A DNA stretch of 64,000 nt from the NCBI RefSeq assembly GCF_963666145.1, contig NZ_OY762614.1, forward strand, positions 1,970,001 through 2,034,000, read 5' to 3'. This DNA comes from an uncultured Desulfobacter sp. (GTDB lineage: Bacteria; Desulfobacterota; Desulfobacteria; Desulfobacterales; Desulfobacteraceae). Each line of letters begins with the position of its first letter. Position 1 is the first letter of the stretch. Below the pieces are notes generated by a model. That model had not been told where the DNA came from. It ran no database searches and worked only from the letters and a program-made list of their open reading frames with translations. The translations under genes were made by a program, and so were the position numbers. Of this stretch, positions 27,491-35,448 are shown piece by piece.

Positions 27491-29164
27491 ATGGAAACAC
27501 AAGCCGCCAAAGGGCATTTTATTGAAACCATTATCAAAGAAGATCTTGCCGAAAATAAAAACAATGGTCGCGTGGCCACGCGTTTTCCGCCGGAACCCAA
27601 CGGATTTCTGCACATCGGCCATGCCAAATCCATCTGCCTGAATTTTAAAATGGCCCAGCAGTTTAATGGGAAGTGCAACCTGCGGTTTGATGACTCCAAC
27701 CCGGCCAAAGAAAAACAGATCTACATCGACTCCATCAAATCAACGGTCTCATGGCTGGGATTTGACTACAATACCCCGTTTTATGCATCAAACTACTTTG
27801 ACGCCCTCCATGACTATGCCGTTGAATTGATCAAAGCGGGCAAAGCTTATGTGTGCAGCCTCTCCGCAGACGAAATGAAAGAATACCGCGGCACCCTCAC
27901 CGAGCCGGGGAAAAACTCTCCCTACAGGGACAGAAGTGTTGAGGAGAACCTGGATCTGTTCAGCCGGATGAAGGCAGGGGATTTTGATGAAGGCGCACAC
28001 ACCCTGCGGGTCAAGATCGACATGACGTCCCCCAACATCAACTTGAGAGATCCGGTGATTTACAGGGTCAAAAAAGCACCCCATCCCCGCACCGGAGACA
28101 AGTGGTGCATTTACCCCATGTATGACTTCACCCACTGCATCTCCGATGCCCTGGAAGGGATCACCCACAGCCTGTGCAGCCTGGAATTTGAGGATCACCG
28201 GCCATTATACGACTGGATTCTGGACAATATCACCATCCCCTGCCACCCCCAGCAGATTGAATTTGCCCGGATGAACATCAATTATACGGTGTTAAGCAAA
28301 CGAAAGCTGCAGCGTCTGGTCACCGAAGGGCTGGTATCCGGATGGGACGACCCGAGACTGCCTACCCTGGAGGGCATGCGCCGCAGGGGATACACCCCGG
28401 CAGCCATCCGCAATTTCTGTGATGTAATCGGCGTATCCAAAAAAGAGAGCCGCATTGACATGGGACTGCTGGAGTCCTGCCTAAGAGACGACCTAAACGA
28501 AAACGCCCCCAGGGTCATGGGCGTTATCCGGCCCTTGAAAATCACTCTGGAAAACTATCCCGACGGCCAGACCGAAACCATGGAGGCCATGAACCATCCC
28601 CAGAAACCGGAAGCAGGCAAACGCGAGGTCAGTTTTTCCAAGCATCTATACATTGAGCAGGATGATTTTATGGAAGATCCCCCTAAAAAATTCTTCCGAA
28701 TGGGACCGGGCCGGGAAGTGCGTCTGCGGGCCGCCTACCTGATCACCTGCAAAGAGGTGATTAAAAATGAGGCTGGGGAAGTGGTTGAACTGATCTGTAC
28801 CTATGATCCCGAAACCCGCGGCGGCAATGCCCCGGACGGCAGAAAGGTCAAGGGCACCATCCACTGGGTCAATGCCGAGGACTGCATTGATGCGCAGGTT
28901 CGGCTTTATGACAGGCTTTTCAAAGATGAAAACCCGGAAAAAGACGGTCAGGATTTTGTGGAAAACCTAAATCCGGATTCCCTTGAAATTCTGGAACACG
29001 CCAAACTGGAAAGAAGTCTTGAAAAGGCTCAGCCTGAATCGGTATACCAGTTTGAACGCCTGGGCTACTTCTGCCTGGATTCAAAGGAGAGCACACCGGA
29101 AAAACCGGTTTTTAATCGGACAGTAACGCTTAGAGATACCTGGGCCAAAGTGGCCAAGAAATAA
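27491..29164 (+). CDS. glnS: Glutaminyl-tRNA synthetase
   Basis: GlnRS attaches glutamine to tRNA-Gln directly (class I). At 557 residues it is of normal bacterial length. The HIGH motif is at 41-44 (PNGFLHIGHAKS), the discriminating pocket reads LRFDDSNPAKE, and the KMSKS-type loop is VLSKRKLQRLV. A two-barrel anticodon-binding C-terminus follows. The ATG start is preceded by AAAGAATAATAA; the ribosome site is weak. A direct GlnRS means the organism need not make Gln-tRNA by transamidation. Confidence 0.97.
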   Translation: METQAAKGHFIETIIKEDLAENKNNGRVATRFPPEPNGFLHIGHAKSICLNFKMAQQFNGKCNLRFDDSNPAKEKQIYIDSIKSTVSWLGFDYNTPFYASNYFDALHDYAVELIKAGKAYVCSLSADEMKEYRGTLTEPGKNSPYRDRSVEENLDLFSRMKAGDFDEGAHTLRVKIDMTSPNINLRDPVIYRVKKAPHPRTGDKWCIYPMYDFTHCISDALEGITHSLCSLEFEDHRPLYDWILDNITIPCHPQQIEFARMNINYTVLSKRKLQRLVTEGLVSGWDDPRLPTLEGMRRRGYTPAAIRNFCDVIGVSKKESRIDMGLLESCLRDDLNENAPRVMGVIRPLKITLENYPDGQTETMEAMNHPQKPEAGKREVSFSKHLYIEQDDFMEDPPKKFFRMGPGREVRLRAAYLITCKEVIKNEAGEVVELICTYDPETRGGNAPDGRKVKGTIHWVNAEDCIDAQVRLYDRLFKDENPEKDGQDFVENLNPDSLEILEHAKLERSLEKAQPESVYQFERLGYFCLDSKESTPEKPVFNRTVTLRDTWAKVAKK

Positions 29165-29187
29165 CCGACAAGTTCCCCATCTATCAT

Positions 29188-29238
29188 AAAAGCCCGACAT
29201 GGAATAAAGTTAGCTCCTTCCATGCCGGGCTTTTTGTT
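29188..29238 (+). terminator. Intrinsic terminator of glnS
   Basis: A 17-bp stem AAAAGCCCGACATGGAA / TTCCATGCCGGGCTTTT with one mismatch is followed by TTTTTGTTTTT. It lies between convergent glnS and cysS; the 5' A run means it may also serve cysS from the other strand. Confidence 0.88.
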
Positions 29239-29268
29239 TTTACGTTACGCCGAACGGCTTATGGCATT

Positions 29269-30708
29269 TTATTCGATGCGCCAGGTTGTACCCTGGGGAC
29301 CATCCTCCAGGACAATTTTCATGGCCTGGAGCTGATCCCGGATTTCATCGGCCCGGGCAAAATTTTTAGATTTTCTGGCGGCGGCACGCTCGGCAATAAG
29401 CCCGTCAATCATGCCAGGGTCCACATCCTGGTCTGCCATGGCTTTATCTTTTTTGTCGGCAAAATAGTCATCAGCGGACAACATAAAAATGCCCAGAATT
29501 TTTGAGGCGGACCTGATATCCGCATAGATACCGGCCAGCAGCTTTTTATCATTTTCCCCAGGCGCGTCATTGTTATCATCCAGCAGTTTATTACCCTTCT
29601 TGACCGCATCAAATACTTCGGCCATGGCTTTTGCGGAGTTGAAATCATCGTTCAATGCGTCAACAATATCAGCCCACAGCGAACCGTGTTCTTCTACGGC
29701 AGCTTCCGGGGTAATACCAGCCTTGTCCAGTCGCTCCAGGAAACCATAAATGCGGTCAAGGCCGACGGACACCTCGCGCATACTGTTTTCACTGTAATCA
29801 ATGGGAGAGCGGTAATGCTTAGACAGCAGGAACATGCGGATCACTTCGGGACTATAGTCGGCCAGCACCTCTTTGATCATGGTAAAATTACCCAGAGACT
29901 TGGACATCTTTTCATTATTTATGTCCACAAATCCGTTGTGTACCCAGTATTTAACATAAGGCACACCAAAGTTGGCTTCGCTCTGGGCAATCTCATTTTC
30001 ATGGTGGGGAAAAATCAGATCTTTGCCGCCGCCATGGATATCAAAGCTTTCACCAAGGTATTCGTAACTCATGGCCGAGCATTCAATGTGCCAGCCGGGC
30101 CGTCCTTTTCCCCAGGGGCTGTCCCAGGAGGGTTCACCGGGTTTGGCCGGTTTCCAGAGGGTAAAATCCATGGGGTTTTTCTTTTTCTCGTCCACGGCAA
30201 TCCGGGCACCGGCCTGCATATCATCGGGATTGCGGTGGGACAATTTCCCATATTCTTTGAAAGATGAGATGGAAAAATAGACATCCCCGCCTTCCACATG
30301 GTAGGCCTTGCCCAGATCAATCAAACGCTGGACAAAACGAATAATATGATCAATGTGTTCGGTGGCTTTAGGCGCGATGGTGGGCCGAAGCACATTGAGT
30401 GCGTCCATCTCATTGTGAAATTCGTCGATATATTTTGTGGTGATAGCCGTACAGGAGTTTCCGGTCTCATTGGATTTTTTGATAATCTTATCATCCACAT
30501 CCGTAAAATTGCGCACATAGGTCACCTCATACCCGAGCTGCATGAGCCACCGGTACACCATGTCAAAGACCACCACAGACCTGGCATGCCCGATGTGGCT
30601 GGTGTCGTATACGGTGGGCCCGCACACGTACATACCGGCCTTATTGGGTCTGATTGGCACAAATTCTTCTTTTTTCCCACTCAGGGTATTATAAATCCGT
30701 AAACTCAT
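29269..30708 (-). CDS. cysS: Cysteinyl-tRNA synthetase
   Basis: CysRS charges tRNA-Cys. The 479-residue class I enzyme has zinc ligand C29 (YVCGPTVYDTSHIGH) with the HIGH motif at 38-41, and further zinc ligands in WHIECSAMS and FPHHENEIAQSEA. The KMSKS loop is EKMSKSLGNF, and a C-terminal helical anticodon domain completes it. The start is ATG 30708. ispF lies 18 bp upstream on the same strand, an ispF-cysS pairing common in bacteria, so they are probably one transcript. Confidence 0.98.
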   Translation of the reverse strand: MSLRIYNTLSGKKEEFVPIRPNKAGMYVCGPTVYDTSHIGHARSVVVFDMVYRWLMQLGYEVTYVRNFTDVDDKIIKKSNETGNSCTAITTKYIDEFHNEMDALNVLRPTIAPKATEHIDHIIRFVQRLIDLGKAYHVEGGDVYFSISSFKEYGKLSHRNPDDMQAGARIAVDEKKKNPMDFTLWKPAKPGEPSWDSPWGKGRPGWHIECSAMSYEYLGESFDIHGGGKDLIFPHHENEIAQSEANFGVPYVKYWVHNGFVDINNEKMSKSLGNFTMIKEVLADYSPEVIRMFLLSKHYRSPIDYSENSMREVSVGLDRIYGFLERLDKAGITPEAAVEEHGSLWADIVDALNDDFNSAKAMAEVFDAVKKGNKLLDDNNDAPGENDKKLLAGIYADIRSASKILGIFMLSADDYFADKKDKAMADQDVDPGMIDGLIAERAAARKSKNFARADEIRDQLQAMKIVLEDGPQGTTWRIE

Positions 30709-30726
30709 TGTTTTTTATCCCGTATC

Positions 30727-31212
30727 TTAACTTTCATTTGTATACAGCAGTACCGTGGCCTGGGCTGCAATGCCCTCTTTTCTGCCGATAAATCCCAAAT
30801 GCTCGGTGGTGGTGGCCTTGATGTTCACACAGTCCGGGGATATGCCAAGTACCCGGGCGATACAATGGGCCATGGCATTTTTATGGGGACTCATCTTCGG
30901 GGCCTGGGCAAATATGGTGCAGTCCAGATTGCCGACCATAAACCCTTTATCCTGAATTTCACCGTTGCATATATCCAGAAACCGGGTGGAGTCCATCCCT
31001 TTATATGCCGGGTCCGTATCCGGGAAATGTTCTCCGATGTCGCCTAAACCTGCGGCACCCAAAAGGGCATCACATACTGCATGGAGCAAAACATCCGCAT
31101 CCGAATGCCCTTTCAACCCCATGGGATGATCAATCTCAACCCCGCCGATGACAAGTTTAGTCCCTGCCACCAGTTCATGGACATCGGTTCCTGTACCCAC
31201 CCGTATCTGCAT
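30727..31212 (-). CDS. ispF: 2-C-methyl-D-erythritol 2,4-cyclodiphosphate synthase
   Basis: IspF cyclises CDP-methylerythritol 2-phosphate in the non-mevalonate isoprenoid pathway. The 161-residue trimeric enzyme shows zinc ligands D10, H12 (TDVHEL) and H44, and the family signature GHSDADVLLHAVCDALLG, then GDIGEHFPD. The start ATG 31212 follows AGGAGATTTAATTTCAA. It is the first gene of a likely two-gene unit with cysS. No ispD is present in the window or fused to it. Confidence 0.97.
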   Translation of the reverse strand: MQIRVGTGTDVHELVAGTKLVIGGVEIDHPMGLKGHSDADVLLHAVCDALLGAAGLGDIGEHFPDTDPAYKGMDSTRFLDICNGEIQDKGFMVGNLDCTIFAQAPKMSPHKNAMAHCIARVLGISPDCVNIKATTTEHLGFIGRKEGIAAQATVLLYTNES

Positions 31213-31333
31213 TTGAAATTAAATCTCCTTTGCACCAAATTGGCCCATTAATATATGCATCCTGAGCTTAAAAATCCAGTTTTAAAAATTATTCGGGACA
31301 ATCGTATTTAAAATGTGGTGTATCTTCGACAAT

Positions 31334-31992
31334 CTATTTTTTTGAATTGGGAAGCGCCTGCATCCCCACCAGCCGCGCAATGAGAACAGCCAGATAAATC
31401 TGGCCGAATATGGCCTCCATGCCGGCCAGAGTCTGGGATTTATCATTAATGGGAGACAAATCACCGTATCCCAGTGTGGACAGGGTTACCATGGAAAAAT
31501 ATTTCAAAATTCCCGGGTTGTCGCGGATGGTGTCGTGTGCAACGGAAAACGATCCCGGATATGCCAATTCCAGTATCAAATACAACTTGGCAAAGAGCAT
31601 GGCAGAAAACAGATACACCACCAGGGCAGCCGCAACCACGTCCCGGGTCACGACGGGTGCTCGAAAAATAAACAGGACGATCAATAGAGATATGTAGGAT
31701 AGAAACATGGCCTGGAGCACGGCGGACGCCATGAGCATATGTTCTTCAAGGGTATAAAAATATGCCTGCCAAACAAAAAACAGGCAAGGCAGCATCAATA
31801 CAATGGAAGCGGCCTATGACATTTTTTTGTCCCTTGCCACAGAAAGCACTGCCGTGAGCATAATCAATGAAAAGGTCATGTTAAAAAACAGTTCAGGGTG
31901 ATGCGACTGAGAAAAAAACGGGGCCGCAATGACATTGAGAAGTACACTGCATAATAGGATGGTATATTTATTTTGTATGAAAAGGCGCAGCA
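31334..31992 (-). pseudogene. Two-pore-domain-like potassium channel, broken by a frameshift and a TAG
   Basis: Read leftward, ATG 31992 opens MLRL; one T then appears to be missing (about 31979-31982). The shifted frame continues FIQNKYTILLCSVLLNVIAAP with transmembrane helices, until an in-frame TAG at 31814-31816. After the stop the same frame runs to 31334 with more helices and a canonical K+ selectivity filter (TLSTLGYGDLSP). An internal TTG at 31798 could start a 154-residue product, but it lacks the first helices. Two independent lesions argue for decay. Confidence 0.78.
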
Positions 31993-32010
31993 TATTTACA
32001 CTCTATTACA

Positions 32011-32051
32011 TAAAAATGTCCGAAACCAGCAATTTAAATTTCGGACATTTT
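32011..32051 (-). terminator. Terminator after the CGGC-domain gene
   Basis: A perfect 14-bp stem AAAAATGTCCGAAA / TTTCGGACATTTTT has A/T flanks suitable for termination on both strands. It lies just downstream of the leftward CGGC gene. Confidence 0.8.
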
Positions 32052-32065
32052 TTTATACTGCTTTT

Positions 32066-32446
32066 TTACTCAAAGGTGACCGGAGAATAATCCTTGGGCA
32101 GGTGGGCTGTTCCCAGGGTACAGGGCAGGCCCGAAGCCTTGGAGACATTTGCCGCGATCTTTTCAATGTCCGGGCAGAATCCGCCCTTGGTTTTGTCCCA
32201 CCCGTCTTCGGTTTTGGATGCAAATGCACAGGTGCACAGGTGAATGGCCTGGGCCCCTTTTGATTTAAGAATTTTTGCCATATCCGCCACATTGTCCCCG
32301 GGGCACCGGCAGGTAAAGACCCCTGCCGGGGTACAGGCATCATACCCCGCAAACCCTTGGGTGGTTTCAATCATTGTCTTAAAACAATTGGTCAAAGGAC
32401 ATCTGGTTTCATTTTTTTCGCACCGGATCAGTCCGACTTTTGTCAT
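32066..32446 (-). CDS. CGGC-domain protein, putative metal-binding
   Basis: A 126-residue Cys-rich protein of the CGGC-domain family. Visible clusters are RCEKNETRCPLTNC, YDACTPAG, FTCRCPGD and HLCTCAFAS, then GGFCPDI. The family is common in anaerobes and its biochemical role is not established; metal or Fe-S binding is likely from the cysteines. The start ATG 32446 follows AGGAGGCATGT. It is downstream of, and co-oriented with, the NifX/NifB-like gene, with a 12-bp-stem hairpin in the 94-bp gap; the two may act together in metal handling. Confidence 0.8.
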   Translation of the reverse strand: MTKVGLIRCEKNETRCPLTNCFKTMIETTQGFAGYDACTPAGVFTCRCPGDNVADMAKILKSKGAQAIHLCTCAFASKTEDGWDKTKGGFCPDIEKIAANVSKASGLPCTLGTAHLPKDYSPVTFE

Positions 32447-32470
32447 ACATGCCTCCTATAAGCCTTAAAT

Positions 32471-32509
32471 AGTGTATGAACGGCGCGTTAAAGACATCGT
32501 TCATACACT
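32471..32509 (-). promoter_or_regulatory. Intergenic hairpin between NifX-like and CGGC genes
   Basis: A perfect 12-bp inverted repeat AGTGTATGAACG / CGTTCATACACT encloses 15 bases. It lacks a T tract, so it is more likely an RNA-processing or stability hairpin, or an operator, than a terminator. Confidence 0.5.
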
Positions 32510-32539
32510 GTTAATTCAAATACTTAAATAAAATTATTC

Positions 32540-33094
32540 CTACTGCCGTCGGCCCATGCCGCCTCCGCCGCCCATTCCGCGACCGCCGCCGCCACCCATG
32601 CCACGGCCGCAGCCGCCCATACCTCGACCACCGCCGCCCATGCCGCGGCCACCGCCCATACCTCTACCTCCCCCCATGCCGGGGGCCTGGGAATTGGGGT
32701 CTGCCGCGGGTCTTTGGGACGCAGGCCCCGAATTCATGCCGGACTTTTCTTGGGCTGTAGCCTGGGTCACGCTTGTCAGTTCATTGTTTTTCAACCGGGC
32801 CACGGCCTGGGCCACGGTACCGGCCTGACCCGGATAGACAGCCACGCCTGCGGCATTAAACACCTCCATGGCATTGGGACCGCAGCTGCCGGTCAAGACA
32901 GCCTGGACACCTTTGGAGATCACAAAGGAGGCCGTCTGAATGCCGGCGCCTCCTGTCAGATTCATGCTTTCATTATCAAAGCTCTCATAAGCCATGGTAT
33001 CGGTATCAACGATCAAAAGAAAATCACACCTGCCGAACCTGGGATTGACCTCCGCATCCAGGTCCCGGCCATACGCGCTGATTGCGACTTTCAT
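32540..33094 (-). CDS. NifX/NifB-like (dinitrogenase iron-molybdenum cofactor family) protein with Gly/Met-rich tail
   Basis: A 184-residue protein. Residues 1-~105 match the small cofactor-binding fold shared by NifX, NafY and the C-terminus of NifB (MKVAISAYGRDLDAEVNPRFGRCDFLLIVD, AVLTGSCGPNA). The last ~50 residues are a low-complexity tail of repeated GRGMGGG units with one Cys and several Arg. No nif structural genes are nearby, so a nitrogenase role is doubtful; relatives in sulfate reducers are often linked to Mrp/NBP35-type Fe-S proteins. The start ATG 33094 follows AAGGAGAATTT. Confidence 0.84.
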   Translation of the reverse strand: MKVAISAYGRDLDAEVNPRFGRCDFLLIVDTDTMAYESFDNESMNLTGGAGIQTASFVISKGVQAVLTGSCGPNAMEVFNAAGVAVYPGQAGTVAQAVARLKNNELTSVTQATAQEKSGMNSGPASQRPAADPNSQAPGMGGGRGMGGGRGMGGGGRGMGGCGRGMGGGGGRGMGGGGGMGRRQ

Positions 33095-33369
33095 AAATTC
33101 TCCTTACGTGCAAAGGGTTAAAAGATTGCTGCACCAGCAAATATTAGCAAAACCCATACCATTTTTAATATCTTATATTTTCAACATCTTATATTTTATT
33201 AATCCTACCATCAGCCGTAAAACAAAAACAAAGGGTCGCACAATTGCGACAAACCATCTCTGCAATGGGCAATGAACTGAACAAACGGCCTGACCGGTGA
33301 ATGTCATATTTTGCCAAATTAATTTATCCGTAACTTCCGTTTTTTTTATTTGCCCTCTATAATGCCCAA

Positions 33370-34221
33370 ATGACTGACATGCCACATAGCAGCCAAACTC
33401 TTGTATTCACAGATCTTGACGGCACCCTTCTGGACCATGATACCTATGGGTTCGACCCGGCACTGCCGGCCCTGGCCATGCTTGCCCAGAAAAAAATTCC
33501 CGTCATCCTTAATTCCAGTAAAACCCTGGTTGAAATACTCAAAATTCGCAGCGTACTTGGCAATTGCCATCCGTTTATTGCGGAAAACGGCTCTGTGGTG
33601 GCAGTGCCGGAACAGATATTTCCCGGCCTTGCCCGAAAAGGCCCTCTATTTCAAGACCAGTATGGGCTTATGGTTAAACGGCTTGGCGGCGACAGAAAAG
33701 CGGTGTTAGAAACATTGCGCCGTTTGCGGCAGACACATGATTATTCCTTTGAAGGCTTTGCCGATATGAATCCTGCCCGGCTTTCCCAGGTCACAGGATT
33801 GACCGAAGATCAAGCCATACAAGCAGGGCAACGCCTGAGCACCGAACCCATTCTCTGGCAGGATACCCCTGAACAGTGGGAGGCCTTTGCCGGTCATCTT
33901 GCCGACGCCGGCCTTGGCTGGGTCCAGGGGGGGCGATTTATCTCCATATCCCGGCCCTTTGATAAAAAGGACGGGGTGGCCTGCCTGATGGATCTTTATA
34001 CCGCAGAGACCGGCAGAGTTCCCTTCACCATCGGTCTCGGGGACAGCCCCAATGACCAGGCCATGCTGGATATGATGGACATTGCGGTGGTGATCCGGTC
34101 TGCCCGCTGTGATCAAATTACATTAAACCGGGCGCAAACCGTTATCCGAACCACCGCAAAAGGCCCCGAAGGGTGGCAGGAGGCCATGGACACGATTTTC
34201 AATACACCAAGGAGGCACTAA
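33370..34221 (+). CDS. HAD phosphatase, mannosyl/glucosyl-3-phosphoglycerate phosphatase type
   Basis: A 283-residue HAD phosphatase of the MpgP/YedP group. Motif I is FTDLDGTLLDHD, motif II lies in ILNSSKT and motif IV in GLGDSPNDQAML. The substrate-specific segments ENGSVV and SISRPFDKKDGV follow the MpgP pattern. Next to a GT81-type synthase the likely substrate is glucosyl-3-phosphoglycerate, giving the compatible solute glucosylglycerate. The stop is 3 bp before the next gene, so the three genes form one operon. Confidence 0.85.
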   Translation: MTDMPHSSQTLVFTDLDGTLLDHDTYGFDPALPALAMLAQKKIPVILNSSKTLVEILKIRSVLGNCHPFIAENGSVVAVPEQIFPGLARKGPLFQDQYGLMVKRLGGDRKAVLETLRRLRQTHDYSFEGFADMNPARLSQVTGLTEDQAIQAGQRLSTEPILWQDTPEQWEAFAGHLADAGLGWVQGGRFISISRPFDKKDGVACLMDLYTAETGRVPFTIGLGDSPNDQAMLDMMDIAVVIRSARCDQITLNRAQTVIRTTAKGPEGWQEAMDTIFNTPRRH

Positions 34222-34224
34222 CAC

Positions 34225-35448
34225 ATGGGCGATTTTCATCAAAACGGCATTATCACCATATTGCACAACCTCTCCCGCAAGTCCGCAGAGGAACTGGAAT
34301 CCCAGCTCAATGATTTTTCAAAACAACGGCCTTTGGGCCTGGTGCTGCCCTCTCTTTTCTCCGAACTTGAGGGCCCTGCCCTGGAACATATTGTGGAAGA
34401 ACTTGCCAAGGTCACCTATCTGGACCAAATTGTCATCGGCCTGGACCGGGCCGACGAAGAGCAATACCGGCATGCATTAAAATTTTTCTCCCGCCTGCCC
34501 CAGCACCATCGGATTCTCTGGAACGACGGGCCGCGGTTACGGGCCATCGACAAAAAACTGGCACAGCTGGATCTGGCCCCCACAGAAGCCGGCAAGGGCA
34601 GAAATGTCTGGTATTGTTTCGGGTATGTGCTGGCCGCGGGTCTGGTGGATGCCGTGGCATTGCATGACTGCGACATCTTGACCTATGAGCGGTCCCTTCT
34701 GGCCCGGCTGATCTATCCTGTGGCCCATCCCGAGTTTGCCTACAAATTCTGCAAGGGGTATTATGCCCGATTTACAGAATCCAAAGTCAATGGCCGGGTG
34801 AGCCGGCTACTGGTATCGCCGCTGTTGTCCGCATTGAAAAAAATATGTTCATCATCCGACTCCCTGGATTACCTGGAGAGTTTCAGATACCCCCTGGCCG
34901 GGGAATTCTCCATGCGGACCAGTGTGCTTGAAGATTTACGGATGCCTACGGATTGGGGTATTGAGGTGGGTATTTTGTACGAAATGAAACGCAATTACAG
35001 CCTGAACCGCATCTGCCAGGTGGACATTGCCGATACCTATGACCACAAACATCAACCGTTCAGCTTTGACGATGCCGATGCAGGGCTCTCCAAAATGAGC
35101 ATTGATATTGCCAAAGCCATCTTTAAAAAACTGGCAACAGAAGGTGAGATTTTCAACGCTGAAACATTTAGGACCATTAAGGCCACCTATTATCGGCAGG
35201 CCTTGGATTTTGTGGAAATCTACCACAATGACGCATTAATGAACGGATTGACCCTGGACCGCCACAAGGAAGAGCAGGCCGTGGAACTGTTCGCCGAAAA
35301 CATCCTGGCTGCCGGTAACAGTTTCCTTGACGGTCCGCATACCACGCCGTTTATCCCGGCCTGGAACCGAGTCAAATCCGCCCTACCCGAAATCATGGAT
35401 GAGCTAAAAGACGCAGTTAAAAAAGACTATGAACAATACCAGCCTTAA
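34225..35448 (+). CDS. Glucosyl-3-phosphoglycerate synthase-like glycosyltransferase (GT81 type)
   Basis: A 407-residue GT-A-fold glycosyltransferase. The nucleotide-sugar/metal motif is LHDCDI, with an upstream GKGRNVWYCFGYVLA helix and downstream GEFSMRTSVLEDLRMPTDWGIEVGIL, which matches glucosyl-3-phosphoglycerate synthases (GpgS). It would transfer glucose from an NDP-glucose to 3-phosphoglycerate. The ribosome site is AGGAGGCACTAACAC before ATG. The preceding phosphatase and following phosphorylase complete a synthesis and degradation module. Mannosyl specificity cannot be excluded from sequence alone. Confidence 0.84.
   Translation: MGDFHQNGIITILHNLSRKSAEELESQLNDFSKQRPLGLVLPSLFSELEGPALEHIVEELAKVTYLDQIVIGLDRADEEQYRHALKFFSRLPQHHRILWNDGPRLRAIDKKLAQLDLAPTEAGKGRNVWYCFGYVLAAGLVDAVALHDCDILTYERSLLARLIYPVAHPEFAYKFCKGYYARFTESKVNGRVSRLLVSPLLSALKKICSSSDSLDYLESFRYPLAGEFSMRTSVLEDLRMPTDWGIEVGILYEMKRNYSLNRICQVDIADTYDHKHQPFSFDDADAGLSKMSIDIAKAIFKKLATEGEIFNAETFRTIKATYYRQALDFVEIYHNDALMNGLTLDRHKEEQAVELFAENILAAGNSFLDGPHTTPFIPAWNRVKSALPEIMDELKDAVKKDYEQYQP

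Noticed and set aside
31814..31816. In-frame TAG codons (potassium channel, glutathione peroxidase relic) as pyrrolysine sites
   Set aside because: Both genes also carry frameshifts, neither family uses pyrrolysine, and no pyl genes are in the window.
32556..32828. Proline-rich protein on the + strand opposite the NifX-like gene
   Set aside because: It is the antisense of the Gly/Met/Arg-rich tail; it has no ribosome site and the minus-strand gene has clear homology.
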